Origin: Oenanthe sinensis
Taxonomy: Eukaryota > Streptophyta > Magnoliopsida > Apiales > Apiaceae
Direction: 5' to 3'
DNA length: 64,000 nucleotides
NCBI GenBank assembly: GCA_028671895.1
Contig: CM053796.1
Coordinates: 31,122,860 to 31,186,859 of the forward strand
Below the pieces are notes generated by a model. It made no database searches. It was not told where the DNA came from and saw nothing but the letters and a program-made list of their open reading frames with translations. The number at the start of each line of letters is the position of its first letter. Position 1 is the stretch's first letter. The translations under genes were made by a program, and so were the position numbers. Shown one piece after another: positions 47,166 to 59,579 of this stretch.

Positions 47166-47492
47166 AGTATTTAAATTGTATGTATATTTTCTTTCCACCG
47201 CATTTTGGGCTATCGTGTATGAATGCAAGCCTGCAAGCTTATGCCGCTGGAGCGGCAGGCTGTTGAATGGATTTTCTAGTAAATGACTTCCAGTTTAGGT
47301 ATTTTCAAATGAGTCAAACTGTTCGTATAAATTAATCAAGGCCATATCTCGTGATTGTGTTTGGTCAGGACAAATATTTTGGAAAGTAATAAAATGAAAT
47401 TTATACTACTCCTTCGGTCCCACATCTTCATTTTCTAACACATATCCCTCTTACTTCCATTATTTCTCCCAATTTTGTAAGCAATGAAATAT

Positions 47493-48649
47493 GGGGTTGG
47501 ATCTACAATAATCGTTTGCTGAATAATAGTTAATAAATTATTTCTTAATTGTTATAAGGAGAAACTAGTATAACAGTAATAATAGAGGTTTGCTGGAATC
47601 ACGGAGCAAAATATGATGATTTTGCTGATGAACTTGATGAAGAACACGAAAAACACGAAGAACATGGAGGAAAATGATGGATTTTGATAGTTGATCTTGC
47701 TGTTGATTCGTTAGAAGACCAGATAAAATGCATGCTCTCTTGCTGCCAACTGTCGATTCAACTGAAACAAGAGTTCAGATTGAACTCTTTATGAGAATAA
47801 GAAAGTGAAACGATTCTAAGGCGGGTGGGCTAGTGTTGTGACCTCACGCTAGGCCAAGTCCCTTGGAATATTTCTTCTTGTTCTAACGAAGCAAACTCAA
47901 CACGGGCCATGCATGCTAAGTTAACCCAATTATGATATGTGCTTGTCAGTAATGATATTGGACATGTATAGGACCCATATCCGAATATTGAGCATAATAC
48001 TAACCATTGGATCATCAAGTGAATGGCTAAGATTAAAAAAAAAATTGAACAAATCTCTCTTAATAACCGAGACTTGTCCTATCCCTGCACCTAACACCCT
48101 TGAAAATTTTGAAACACCACCATATCCAACACCCTAATTTTAGCCTAAAATTCGAATTTGATACCCTAATTTTGAATTCCAAACCTTAATTTCATCAAAA
48201 TTTCGAATTGCAAACATGGTATACATACATGCACGACACACACAAAACCAGTGAAGAACATATATTTATTATACATAAACGATTGATACAGTTATATATA
48301 CATAAAATGATGGATACATGACGAAGTAACACACCTTACAATCAAACAACTTGTAAATCGATGCAAACTAGATGAAGAGTTGAGGAATCGCCTCAAAATC
48401 GCCCCTAAAATCGTATCAGAATCACCCCTTATCACTTCTAATTGTTGCTTCTTCAACTTGGGTGATTTGTTTGTTATGAAGCCTCGTCGAATCTCGCTTA
48501 TTAACCGAGGCTCGTCTAGCGGGATTCGCTTAATAACCGAGACTCGGTTCTTTTTTTATTTAATCTGAGCCGTTCAATTGATGATCCAATAACTATAAAA
48601 TGATTTGTTAAAACTCGGCTATAAAATGAGTAGTTAAGGATCCGACCCC
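47493..48649. mobile_element. Mutator-like element with 9-bp target duplication
   Basis: GGGGTTGGATC at the left and GATCCGACCCC at the right form an 11-bp inverted end, flanked by identical 9-base ATGAAATAT (47484-47492 and 48650-48658), the hallmark of Mutator transposition. Within it, TTGGATCATCAAGTGAATGG (about 48007) is inverted against the region near 48590, and the phrase TTAATAACCGAG recurs three times on the same strand. The element may therefore contain a second, nested inverted structure of about 590 bp. No transposase. The central part (47830-48018) resembles retroelement LTR-type sequence but is unassigned. Confidence 0.85.
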
Positions 48650-48658
48650 ATGAAATAT

Positions 48659-49744
48659 TGGCCCCATCTGTTTCCCATTATAACTAATTTTGAGAAAGTC
48701 CAATGCAATGCTATTGTAGATGTTATTTCTATAATATAACATCAATTATAGAATATAGCCCTCCAATGCAATGCTATAAGAGATGCTAAAATAAAAATTT
48801 TTTATACTTGGTTATATATTTAGAAAATATAGAATCAAATATAGATGTAGCTATAATTGACACATAAACATGCAAATGGGAAATTGGAAATTGGAGAGAA
48901 ATGAATATAAAACCACATATTTTAGTAAATTCAATGTTATATTTTATATTGTTGATTGAAAAGTTATTTAATTTTATATTTATTAGTTCTATTTTAAAAT
49001 CATGCATTGAAAAATGAAATATATTTTAGCACTAAAGTATATTTTTTAATTTCATATTATATCAATCATTTTAACATTAACATCGGTCTTGCTCTTATAA
49101 GTCCAAAAATAATGAGAGAAGCCAAACGTACCGTTGCTTTTTTAATAACAACTGAAAAGACTTCCATTGCAAGGGAAAAAGGGGATTGAGGTTTTCCTAT
49201 CAAATCAATTGATAATTTTACCATCGAATTTAGCTTTTGGTTGTGCACATTCAATGCAGAGGTGCAAATGAAGAACTCAATCCCTTATAGTGCAAAGGCT
49301 TGCCTAACTTTCCCATTCATTTTTCACCTGTAGTGCACGGAAATTACTTGTATGAATAATTGGTTGTCACCAACTGTTTGTGTCAATGCCTGAATCATAC
49401 TCTCTACTTTTTTTTTATTTTTCATAATTTGTATTAACTGCTTCACTCTCCTTGCATTATTTATATTTGTCTCCTAAAACATATTATTAAGGTTAAATAG
49501 TTGGATTTTTTTGCACAACATTACTTGTGAGCGACTAATGATAAATTTATATGAAAGATGACCTAAAAGGTTTGATTACTTGCACTCTCTTTGATTCTTC
49601 AAAACTCTTTCAGAACACACACACACACACAATTATTGTTTAGGTAGATATAATTCACTTGCCGTTGTTATACAATGGCTTCCTGCGGACACCCTTAACA
49701 AAATACACACTATTATTTAGTGAAGAATAATATTTACAAACATT
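48659..49744. other. Intergenic DNA with MITE-like repeats
   Basis: TCCAATGCAATGCTAT occurs twice within 60 bases (48699 and 48762) and resembles the end of a Harbinger-type MITE. An AC microsatellite lies near 49616-49631. Confidence 0.4.
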
Positions 49745-52416
49745 GTTATCCACCTGTCTGATAACGTGCCATTTTCTTCCTCGTATTTTGATTTTCAGAT
49801 ATTTACTTTATATTCAGTACAAAGGTGCCAACGAACCCGGATGCTATTGTGAAGAATACCCCAGATTGCAAGAGGCAAGAGCAGATATACAAACATGTGA
49901 TGTCCGCCTTAAAACATGTTTTACACGGCACAACACGACATAAATATTTCCTAGATCAACTTCAACTTATGTGAATCCTGCTCTGAGTTACAAATAGTAT
50001 GAATGTTTCCCATTGTTAGTCTTGATTTCTAGGGACATTACATTCTCGAATAGAACCCAAAGACAAGATGAAAGGATCTGCTTATTAGTGTATCGTTTTC
50101 GCCTTTTAGGTAAACCAGAATATTATCTAGACAGTGGGATAGATATTTTTGAAATGAACTATTGTACTGTTATTCGAATTTGTACTACCTTGGAGTGCCA
50201 CCTGTGTTTGTGTAGATTGTATTTGTTCAGATGGGTGATGATTGTAGGTATGTGTATGGCTAATGGTTTTGGAAGCTGGAATTCAGGAACCACGAAGGTA
50301 ACCCAATGTGCATTCATCTTCCTAACAACAAAGAAGAATTCGCGGATGAGGTGAATCTTCTTCCATAGACACTGGCTGCATAACAAAACAAGGTATCTGT
50401 TGTTTTCTTTAAAAGGTAAATCATAAATGCTTGTGAAATCTTTATCTTTTGTTATTGGATTCATTGATTTCTTTTTGGTGATGAGACTCTGGAGTTATCT
50501 TACTTTGTAAAGCATGATTTCCTTTGTCACTTTCTTGAAGAGGTTATGACGAAGGACATAATTTGGAACAATGAATATATGAAACGAAAATAATAACAAA
50601 GATAGAACTAGGGTGACTCAACCGCAGAAGAACTCTACCCCTAGGGTTTGCGGTTGGATTCCCGACCGCAGAAGTGAGAAAATCTATGGATTGCAACCCA
50701 TGAAAGGGACTCCTTAAAATATTCATAGTAATCAATTTTTTTATGATATGTGGGGATCACAATAGATATAGGGGGAATAAAATCCTAATAACACAGCATA
50801 TTGGACTAAGGCCCGGTAACAATTAGGCATGTAATAGATTGCCTAGCACATATCTCATGAACTACTAGCCCCATATAAAAAAAATGAATGGATACACTGA
50901 TTTCCACACACGAAATAAGATTAAACTATATACTAATAAGTTTAAAATCCCCCTTTTGTAATCACTTCCAGTCCTCTTCTGGTTAGCTGGACTGCATGGC
51001 CAGCAGTGCTGCTGGAATCGATAATCCTTGATGGTGCTCGGCAGTTTTTTTAGCCTATAAAAGAGTAATGTATTTTTATTTTAGATCTTTTGGTACTACT
51101 GGATGAAAGAATGAAACTAAAGGTTGAAACAGAAATTACAAATACACCCCCCCACAGAGACAAACTTGCAACCCTGTAAACTGGTTCTGACAGCAAAATC
51201 CATGTCCTCTACTGTAGTTTGCTCTTTCCATCCACCTGCATCCCTAGTTGCTTGAATCCTCCACACACAGGCAGTACCTACGAACATAATTAAGAATTTT
51301 ATCACAGTAGTTTTGTAGAGTTGTTCTTATTTGCTAGATGCTTATATTAATTCATATTGGGGGTTTTGGTTTACCATTGAATCCAAAAAATTCACATGTT
51401 GAGGAGCCTATTTCTTGCTCAACAAAGAAGTGATAGTTATGTGACATCTCTTGGAGCCGAGTCATGAGACATTCATCCCCATTTACTAAGGGAAACAATT
51501 ATTAGGTTATAATCTGAGAAACAAGAAAAAGTTAAAAGCCTTGATAATTTCAGACATATTATATTTTTGTGTGGAAGCCTAGGCGAACAAATATAACCAT
51601 CTAACCAATTTCTCATATCAATATATTTGTACTCTACAATCTAGTCTCCACAACACCAGTGTTTCATCGAACCAGTTAAGTAATTTAGGAGTTAAATACG
51701 AGCATATTAGAGTTTCATAGGTCTTACCAAACTTCCATCCGGCCCGAACCATACCCAGTTCCTTGTTATCAATAAGATACATAATAGTTTTTTTAAGAAA
51801 ATCTTTCTCAGGCTGAATATCGGCATCAATTATCACCACGTATTCACAATCATTGACATACTGCTTCCGTAACCCTTCCCACAGAGCTCCTGCTTTATAG
51901 CCATTTTTGTTGGCTCTATTTTCATACTTAATAATCACGCCTTGATTTCGCCATTTATTGCACTCCGCCTTTACATTTTTCTGCATATGAACATTAGATT
52001 ATCCAACTTTTTTTTAATTAGTATAGTTTCAGAATTAGTTTAATTTAGTTGAATTAAGTACCATTAGTGTTTTGTTATTTGAATCATCAAGGACTTGAAC
52101 AATAAATTGCCCCGGTGGCCATTAAAGTGCACAAACAGCTCCAATTGAGACTTTCGGATGTTCGCCATTCCGCTTCATTTTTTTCTCCCTCGGCATCCAG
52201 CTTGTATTTCGAGTCTATCTTTTTCCCCAATGCTTTTACATATGATATTGCGGATTTCATGTAAAGGCGTCCAGTAATAAACCTGATAAACACAAGCACA
52301 CATGCAAGAAGTGCAAAATATAAGAATGTCACAATTAGTGGTACTTGTAGTAGTTTGTTCCAAGCATCACTAAGGCTCACTGTTATCTCAGGCTCTTGAA
52401 AGACTAAAATTCTCAT
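49745..52416 (-). pseudogene. Cellulose synthase-like A (mannan synthase) relic, copy A
   Basis: Exons run right to left. 52416 to about 52075: Met start, membrane segment VPLIVTFLYFALLACVLVFI, SIGAVCAL-stop-WPPGQFIVQVLDDS. 51986 to about 51725: KAECNKWRNQG, NGYKAGALWEGL, catalytic DADIQPEKDFL. About 51491-51375: NGDECLMTRLQEMS, VEQEIGSSTCEFFGFNG. About 51285-51135: VWRIQATRDAGGWKEQTTVEDMD. About 51050-50945: LPSTIKDYRFQQHCWPCSPAN. About 50370-50190: SLWKKIHL, VVRKMNAHWVTFVVPE. About 50075-50030: WVLFENVMSLE. About 49870-49790: VFFTIASGFVGTFVLNIK then stop. Intact family members make the beta-1,4-mannan backbone in the Golgi. Lesions: a frameshift in an A-run before NGEHPKVSIG, loss of the QIPMFNE exon, TAA at 52113-ish, and QQHRW changed to QQHCW. 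Several splice sites survive. Confidence 0.88.
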
Positions 52417-52480
52417 ATTTGTGAGATGTGGTGGAAAATAAACTGAAGTTCAAAATAACAAAGAAGAAAGATGATGCTTT

Positions 52481-52491
52481 TTATAGATGTA
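52481..52491 (-). promoter_or_regulatory. Possible TATA box of CSLA copy A
   Basis: CTATAAAAAGC on the minus strand, about 65-75 bases upstream of the relic's start codon, so the promoter may have outlived the coding sequence. Confidence 0.45.
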
Positions 52492-54346
52492 GGCAAGGGA
52501 TAACTATGAAGTGCATCAGATGGATGCTGTGCTTTTGTGTTTACGTAGTATATGCTTAACATAGGAAAGCTTTAACTTAAAGATGAGGATAGCTGGGCTT
52601 TAGTTGGAAGTATACGGCAAGAGGAGTGAACGACTGAAATTAAAGTCTTTGTTTTCAAGGACACCCAGAGACAAGTAATGAAGCTGCAATGTGGCAACCT
52701 GCTAGCTGGAATTCTGGCATTTACTACCGGCAATAAAAAGATGTCTTGAAATTGTTGATATAAAGTATTCCTATTCCTATTTATCTCCATGTTAGTATAC
52801 GCGTTACTGCAGTAAAGTCTTTTTACTCTTTTTAATACCTGCAATTCACATGAAAGCTATATATGAGTTACATACTTGCATAAAACTAATGTTAATGTGT
52901 AATTAAACAAAATAAAATATAAGATATGACATATCATCCAGTCATAAATAAACATTATAATAGAATGAAATTAAATACATGTAAAACAGTTTCCAATGCA
53001 TTTGCGCCCACCCTCCGATTCCCTTTTTCGCCGTTTAACAGCAAGAAATTAAGATAATAAAAAGATACAAATAAAGAATATACGAGATTATGATCTATTT
53101 ATGTATAGTAATGATATATACAATATTCTACTGTGAGAATTAGACATTATAGTCTATTATAATTTATTATCTTAAAATTTATAATCATTCAGTGGTTTTA
53201 CAAAGGCTTGAAACACACCTTATTAAAAGCAACTATAATTGATAAAATTCAGAGAGCAGCAATCTGTTTTTCAAGTTGATAATTTAATTTTATTCTTTTG
53301 CTAATTGTAATTAGTACATGCTAAAATTTATAACTTATGATATAGAGTTGCAATATACATAATCTGTCCACTTTAGGTGGCTTGGTTTCTGTAGGTTATA
53401 GTGATAGAAAGAAAAAAATCAAAATACTGGCGGCTTCAACTCCGGATATTCCATCAGAACCTAATACCTTACAAGCATAAACAAGATAACGTTTGATGTA
53501 AAAGATTTGCACTATTTTTTAAAATAAAATTGACAGTAATATGCAAATTGCTTTGGTGTGTTGTAAACCTAGTATAAGTCTAAAACTTCTACCATGGTTG
53601 GGCCCATAGTAATAAGATCTTATACATTTAAGCCTGCTATGCATCTGATTCACCATTGAAATGTAGAACCACTACTTTAGGTTGTGCATTTCTCACTACC
53701 CAGCTTGCAACTTGTTGATACTCACTCATGTACTGATGTTTTACCAAAGTGTAGAGAAACATTGTACAATTTCTTACTCACATCAGTGTGTTAGTTGGAA
53801 ACAAAGCTTTGGAGACTCATGGTCATACATTTTTTTAGCTTCTGTGTTGTAGAAACCTCAAAAATTGTACAATTATTTCTTAATATCATTAGGACCGCCC
53901 CTTAATATCGGATGTAAGATCTAGCTAACAGCTAATAGATCCGGCATGATATGATTCAAAACAACATAGCTGAAGTTATTGTTTAGTAAAAAATGAATCA
54001 ATGTAAATTACTAAATTTAATTTAGTAACTAACGAAGACAACTAAAATGCATCTAATCAAACTTCAGTTATATATGTATATATAGTATACTGGATAAGCA
54101 TATCTCAATAATATAATGCATTTGTATATTTCAGGAGTATTGCCCCTCCTTATTTTAATTGATTTGTTTCCTCTTTTCTGAAATCTAAAATGAATACTAA
54201 AAGCTGGTTTACAACCATATCTATAGCTACTAACTACACTCTACATAAGTAGAAATTTGATGATGCATGAATTTTCGAGTCTAAATACAGACAAAGTATT
54301 CCTTTACATTTGAAGCTTGACTTAAGTTTCATTGTGTTATTTATTG
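52492..54346. other. Intergenic DNA between CSLA copy A and the copia element
   Basis: No CSLA exon or other gene found on either strand. Open frames at 52572-52844 lack family features. Confidence 0.4.
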
Positions 54347-54351
54347 TAATG

Positions 54352-54574
54352 TGTTGAGATGATGTAAGCATCATGCTTATGTCATTGTTTAGGGTTTACT
54401 GTTGGAAACTTAAGGACTAAGTATTACTCCCTATAAAGGGAGCAACCACCTTATTGTAACATAACAGAAAAAATATATAAAACACTTCTATTCTCTACAT
54501 TTTCTTGTCTCTCTCTTCTATCTAAATACACAGCTGATATATATGTATATGAACTGTGAAACATACCTTTGAGA
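54352..54574 (+). repeat. 5' LTR (223 bp)
   Basis: Begins TGTTGAGATGATGTAAGC and ends CCTTTGAGA, directly before the primer-binding site. It contains a likely TATA box (AATATATAAAAC, about 54472) and CT-rich downstream sequence. The 3' end is GA rather than the usual CA. Confidence 0.95.
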
Positions 54575-54586
54575 TGGTATCAGAGC
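54575..54586 (+). other. Primer-binding site (initiator tRNA-Met)
   Basis: TGGTATCAGAGC is complementary to the 3' end of plant initiator tRNA-Met, the standard primer for copia elements, and directly abuts the LTR. Confidence 0.95.
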
Positions 54587-55207
54587 TGATCCTATAAGGC
54601 AGCAGCAGTTTCTTCATAACACTAACTAAGTTTATGAACCCAGTTGCGTATACTCTGAGCAATCCAACTATCAAACACTTGCCAAAGAGAAACACATACA
54701 GGCTAACAAAAAGAACACTAAAGGGCGACTTCCCAGCTAAAATTTGGTGTGAAGAAACCTCCTGACAAAGTCACACGCGCTGCTAACAAACGGCCACTCG
54801 CTTCCACGCGCTGACGCGTGTTACAATCTCCGGGCAACTACTGAATACTGACCAGGTGTCTTTAACAAAAGTTGTTCCACTCTGTGAGCCGATTCCATCC
54901 CTGAGATTTATTTCAGATCTGACATCCAGCCCATGTGGTAATACCCTCTCTACCAGCATAGTTCATTCAAACTATATATACACATGTGTATATATATATA
55001 TATAGATCTATATATCTGTGGGTTTTTTGGGTTGTTTTTTGTCAAGTGTCTGACTGGGTAGTTTGTGAATACTACTGAGCTTACATATATTCTGCTTCTT
55101 TTATATATACTTGAACCTATATATAATCCAGACACTAATTGAATTGGGCTTAATATATTTTAGTTAAGACTTATTCTTATCCAAACAAAGTTTTTTGAGT
55201 CTATAAA

Positions 55208-58200
55208 ATGGCTAATGTTGCTGAATCTTCGGTTACAAACGAAAGTACTGTTATAAGTAGTAGGAAAATTGGGTTTCATGGTACTCCATATGTGAATCCT
55301 AAATTTGACGGAAAAAATTTTCTTGAATGGTCGAAAGCTTGCACCATGGCTCTAAAATCACATAAATTAATGAAATATATTAATGGGAAGGCCACACAGC
55401 CTAAAGAGAGCGATGCAATTTTTGATGATTGGGATTCAGAAAATGCCATGGTCTGTTCATGGTTATTTAACTCTATGGAGGTAAATATTCGCAAAAGTTA
55501 TATCTTTATTGATACGGCTGAAGAGGTATGGAATTCTCTATCCCAGACTTATTCCTTTTCCGGGAATGTAGCCAAGAGGTTTGAGGTAAACAGAAAGATA
55601 TGGGCATTAATTCAAGGGAATCTAAATCTTGCTCAGTATTATTCAGAGCTTACATCATTATGGAGTGAATTGAGTCATTACACTATATTTGAGTGTAAAC
55701 AGGCCGAAGATCAGGAGAAATATCAAAAGCTAATGACGGAAGAAAGAGTGATGAAATTTCTTGATGGACTGTCTGATGAGTATGATTCAATCAAAAATCA
55801 ACTTATTGGACAAGTTCCTTTTCCTACTGTGGAGGATGCATATGGTCGTGTTCGGTTAGAGGAAAGTCGAAAGCAAACTATGATGACGACGGCTATTTCT
55901 GATCGATCTGCACTCTTAACCAAAAATGTTCAACAACCAGAGTTAGAAAAACAAGAACAGGTTCCAGTGGCACTAATGGGTGAAAAACTGATTCCTCATT
56001 GTGATTACTGTAATAAGCTATACCACTCTCGTGAAACATGCTTCATATTGCACCCTCACCTCAAAATTCGAGGACGAGGTGGACGCAGCCGGGGTGGTTT
56101 CCGAGGTGCCTCATTCAGCAGAGGTATAGGCAGAGGCACAGGTAGAGGCCTTCCCTTTAATGTTCATCATGCAATGTCAGAATATGAGCCCTCTTCTTCA
56201 ACAGGGACAATGACTGTCTCAGAACTCAATACTCTTCGTCAGTTGATGTCTCAACTAAACACCTCTCCACCAACACCCCAAGCCAACTCTGCACATGGAG
56301 GTATATCTTGTCATTTTATCTCCGATAAATGTCCTACATCATGGATCATTGATTCCGGAGCATCAACACATATGACTGGAAATTCTAGTTTCCTAGAGTC
56401 ATATCACGGTGAAACAGGCAATATTCGTGTTGCTAATGGAGCTCTAGTACCTGTTCATGGACAGGGCATTTCTCTTGGTCTTTCGTCATTACCATTATCA
56501 GATGTTTTGCATGTTCCTTCCTTATCAGCAAATTTATTATCTGTCCCTCGGATTACTGAAAGCCTTAATTGTTCAGTAACTTTTTTTCCTTCTCACTGTG
56601 TGTTTCAGGATCTGGTGACAGGCAAGGTCCTTGGCAGTGGTAAAGTGGTAGATGGACTCTATATCATGGAAGGGAAGTCTATTTCTCCTTCAACGAGTTA
56701 TCAAGTGTCATCTAAATCTAACCCTGTTTTAGAGTCTTTATATCAGTGGCATAGAAGGTTGGGTCATCCATCTTTTGGTGTTTTAACACATCTCTTTCCT
56801 AATTTAGCAAAACAATGTAATAGAGAAGAATTTCTTTGTGAACCCTGTGAATTGGCCAAACATAAAAGGTCATCTTATCCATCCAGAAATAGAAGAAGTT
56901 CCACTCTTTTTTCGACTATTCATACTGATGTTTGGGGTCCATTTAGACATCCTACACATGATGGCTATAGGTGGTTTGTTGTCTTTGTTGATTGTCATTC
57001 TAGACTTACTTGGGTATATCTTCTTAAACACAAAAGTGAAGTATTTGGGTGTTTTAAATCATTGCACCACATGATACAGACACAGTTTAGTGCCTCCGTT
57101 AAAATTCTTATGAGCGATAATGGTACTGAGTATGACGGACAATTTACATCTTACTTGGACACATGTGGGATTATTCATCAAACTACATGTGTTAAAACTT
57201 CTCAACAAAATGGGGTTGCCGAAAGAAAAATTGGTCACTTGCAACAGGTAGCACGGTCCCTTATGTTAACCATGCATGTCCCCAAATATCTTTGGGGTGA
57301 GGCAGTCATGACTGCTGCATATCTAATCAACCGGCTTCCTTCAAGTGTTCTGCAATTCAGAACCCCACTATCCTTTGTTCCAGCACCTTCCTCTCATCCA
57401 TTATCACTTCGGTTATTTGGGAGTGTATGTTTTGTTCATAATCACTCTACCTCTCGGGATAAACTTGATTCTCGTGCTCTTCGTTGTGTTTTCATTGGTT
57501 ATTCGCCAACTCAAAAGGGATATAAGTTCTACCATCCTCCCTCGCGTCGCACATTTGTTAGTCATGACGTTACCTTTTGGGAGTCTATTTCTTATTTCTC
57601 TCCGGGGTCCTCCTCTTTGCTTCAGGGGGAGATTAATAGACATAGTCTTGATAGTGAAGCAAAAGAGGAGTCACTTCCATTCATTTGTGTGCCTAGTCCA
57701 AACATATCATCTACACCTCCACGTATGAGTCTCGAGTCAGATGATCTAAATAGATTTGACAAGCCAGATTTGATTAAATATTCTAGACGGAGAAATGATT
57801 ATATTACCACTTTACCGCATCCAGAGACTTCTGACCTTGTGGCAGATCCTACAGCTCCTATAATTGAGCCTGATAATGGTAACACTCTTGATCCTCTTGA
57901 TCCTACTCTTAATCTTCCTATTGCTATTAGAAAGGGTGTACGCTCTTGTACTAACCATCCTATCTCAAACTTTGTCTCATATAATGCATTATCTCCGTCT
58001 TCACTTGCTTTTGTGTCATCTTTGTCTAGTATTTCTGTTCCGCATACTTGGCAGGATGCTCTCCGTGATCCCAAATGGAAAGATGCTATGATAGAAGAGA
58101 TGAATGCATTAAAACATAATGATACTTGGGAGTTAACTCCTCTTCCCATTGGAAGGAAGTTAGTAGGATGCAAATGGGTGTTCACTGTGAAACAAAAACC

Positions 58201-59572
58201 AAATGGGTTGATTGATAGGTACAAAGCAAGGCTTGTGGCAAAAGGATATACTCAAACTTACGGGATTGATTATCAGGAAACTTTTGCTCCAGTAGCAAAA
58301 ATGGCTTCCATTCGTGTCTTGATATCGTGTGCAGCAAATCTTGGGTGGGAACTTCAACAGTTGGATGTAAAAAATGCATTCTTGCACGGAGACCTAAAAG
58401 AAGAGGTATACATGGACATCCCACCTGGATTTTCTACAGCTGCAACCATTGGAAAAGTATGTAAACTGAAGAAGACTATTTATGGATTGAAACAGTCTCC
58501 AAGGGTTTGGTTCGGTAAATTTCAGAGGGCAATGGTTAAATTTGGCTACAAACAGAGCAACTCAGACCACACAATGTTTGTAAAAAGAAGAGGTGAAAAG
58601 ATCACTGTGTTGATTGTTTATGTCGATGACATTGTAATCACTGGGAACGACACATGTGAAATTGCATATGTTAAACAAAGACTCTCCTCTGAATTTGAAA
58701 TGAAGGACTTGGGAAAACTACGGTATTTCCTTGGTATTGAAGTCTCTAGAAGTCTTGGTGGTATCTTCCTCTCACAACGAAAGTATACACTTGACCTTTT
58801 GAATGAAACAGGTATGTTGGGATGTAGACCTGCAGATTCTCCTATTGAAGCTAATCATAAGCTTTGTAGAGATGTAGGTGACATCGTTGATAGAGCCCAA
58901 TATCAAAGATTAGTTGGAAGACTAATCTACCTCTCGCACACACGGCCAGATATAGCATATGCAGTGGGAGTTGTAAGCAGATACATGCATCAACCTCGTC
59001 AACCTCATTTGGATGCAGTCTATACGATATTAAGATATCTTAAAGCTGCTCCAGGAAAAGGAGTAATGTTTACTAAAAATAACCATCTCGGAGTTGAGAG
59101 CTATACGGATGCAGATTGGGCTGGATGTCTAGATGATAGACGTTCCACTTCAGGATATTGTACATTTGTTGGAGGCAACCTAGTTACTTGGCGAAGCAAG
59201 AAACAACCGGTGGTTGCATTATCAAGTGCTGAAGCTGAATACAGGGCCATGGCTCGAGGCGTGAGAGAATTGCTATGGATCAGATTGCTTTTAACGGAAT
59301 TAGGATTGGCATCAGTCACTCCGATGATATTGCATTGTGATAACAAAGCAGCTATTGCCATTGCACATGATCCAATTCAACATGACCGAACCAAACATAT
59401 CGAGATTGATCGACACTTCATTAAGGAAAAGATCAATAATGATATCATTAGTATTCAGTTTGTAAGATCGGAAGATCAAATAGCTGACATATTAACCAAA
59501 GGTTTAGGTAGAAAAATGCTTCATCCTCTTATTAGCAAGTTGGGCATGAGTGATATATATGCATCAACTTGA
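55208..59572 (+). CDS. Ty1-copia gag-pol polyprotein (1454 aa), intact
   Basis: One frame holds all domains in copia order. Gag starts NPKFDGKNFLEWSKAC; a zinc knuckle CDYCNKLYHSRETC lies near residue 265 and is followed by an Arg/Gly-rich stretch. Protease: WIIDSGASTHMTG, Asp near 382. Then the GAG-pre-integrase zinc motif (WHRRLGHPSFG, CEPCELAKH). Integrase: Asp near 574, Asp near 637 and Glu near 672, a D-D-35-E arrangement. Reverse transcriptase: KWVFTVKQKPNG, LDVKNAFLHGDL, YGLKQSPRVWF, catalytic YVDD near 1138. RNase H: YTDADWAGCLDDRRSTSGY, LSSAEAEYRAMA, CDNKAAIAIAHDP, DILTKGL. Particle assembly occurs in the cytoplasm and integration in the nucleus. No stop, frameshift or missing catalytic residue seen. 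Confidence 0.97.
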   Translation: MANVAESSVTNESTVISSRKIGFHGTPYVNPKFDGKNFLEWSKACTMALKSHKLMKYINGKATQPKESDAIFDDWDSENAMVCSWLFNSMEVNIRKSYIFIDTAEEVWNSLSQTYSFSGNVAKRFEVNRKIWALIQGNLNLAQYYSELTSLWSELSHYTIFECKQAEDQEKYQKLMTEERVMKFLDGLSDEYDSIKNQLIGQVPFPTVEDAYGRVRLEESRKQTMMTTAISDRSALLTKNVQQPELEKQEQVPVALMGEKLIPHCDYCNKLYHSRETCFILHPHLKIRGRGGRSRGGFRGASFSRGIGRGTGRGLPFNVHHAMSEYEPSSSTGTMTVSELNTLRQLMSQLNTSPPTPQANSAHGGISCHFISDKCPTSWIIDSGASTHMTGNSSFLESYHGETGNIRVANGALVPVHGQGISLGLSSLPLSDVLHVPSLSANLLSVPRITESLNCSVTFFPSHCVFQDLVTGKVLGSGKVVDGLYIMEGKSISPSTSYQVSSKSNPVLESLYQWHRRLGHPSFGVLTHLFPNLAKQCNREEFLCEPCELAKHKRSSYPSRNRRSSTLFSTIHTDVWGPFRHPTHDGYRWFVVFVDCHSRLTWVYLLKHKSEVFGCFKSLHHMIQTQFSASVKILMSDNGTEYDGQFTSYLDTCGIIHQTTCVKTSQQNGVAERKIGHLQQVARSLMLTMHVPKYLWGEAVMTAAYLINRLPSSVLQFRTPLSFVPAPSSHPLSLRLFGSVCFVHNHSTSRDKLDSRALRCVFIGYSPTQKGYKFYHPPSRRTFVSHDVTFWESISYFSPGSSSLLQGEINRHSLDSEAKEESLPFICVPSPNISSTPPRMSLESDDLNRFDKPDLIKYSRRRNDYITTLPHPETSDLVADPTAPIIEPDNGNTLDPLDPTLNLPIAIRKGVRSCTNHPISNFVSYNALSPSSLAFVSSLSSISVPHTWQDALRDPKWKDAMIEEMNALKHNDTWELTPLPIGRKLVGCKWVFTVKQKPNGLIDRYKARLVAKGYTQTYGIDYQETFAPVAKMASIRVLISCAANLGWELQQLDVKNAFLHGDLKEEVYMDIPPGFSTAATIGKVCKLKKTIYGLKQSPRVWFGKFQRAMVKFGYKQSNSDHTMFVKRRGEKITVLIVYVDDIVITGNDTCEIAYVKQRLSSEFEMKDLGKLRYFLGIEVSRSLGGIFLSQRKYTLDLLNETGMLGCRPADSPIEANHKLCRDVGDIVDRAQYQRLVGRLIYLSHTRPDIAYAVGVVSRYMHQPRQPHLDAVYTILRYLKAAPGKGVMFTKNNHLGVESYTDADWAGCLDDRRSTSGYCTFVGGNLVTWRSKKQPVVALSSAEAEYRAMARGVRELLWIRLLLTELGLASVTPMILHCDNKAAIAIAHDPIQHDRTKHIEIDRHFIKEKINNDIISIQFVRSEDQIADILTKGLGRKMLHPLISKLGMSDIYAST

Positions 59573-59579
59573 GGGGGAG
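59569..59579 (+). other. Polypurine tract
   Basis: TTGAGGGGGAG directly before the 3' LTR, the plus-strand primer site. Confidence 0.9.

Noticed and set aside
52572..52844. 90-codon minus-strand frame upstream of CSLA copy A
   Set aside because: No similarity to CSLA or any family; there is no splice or promoter support.
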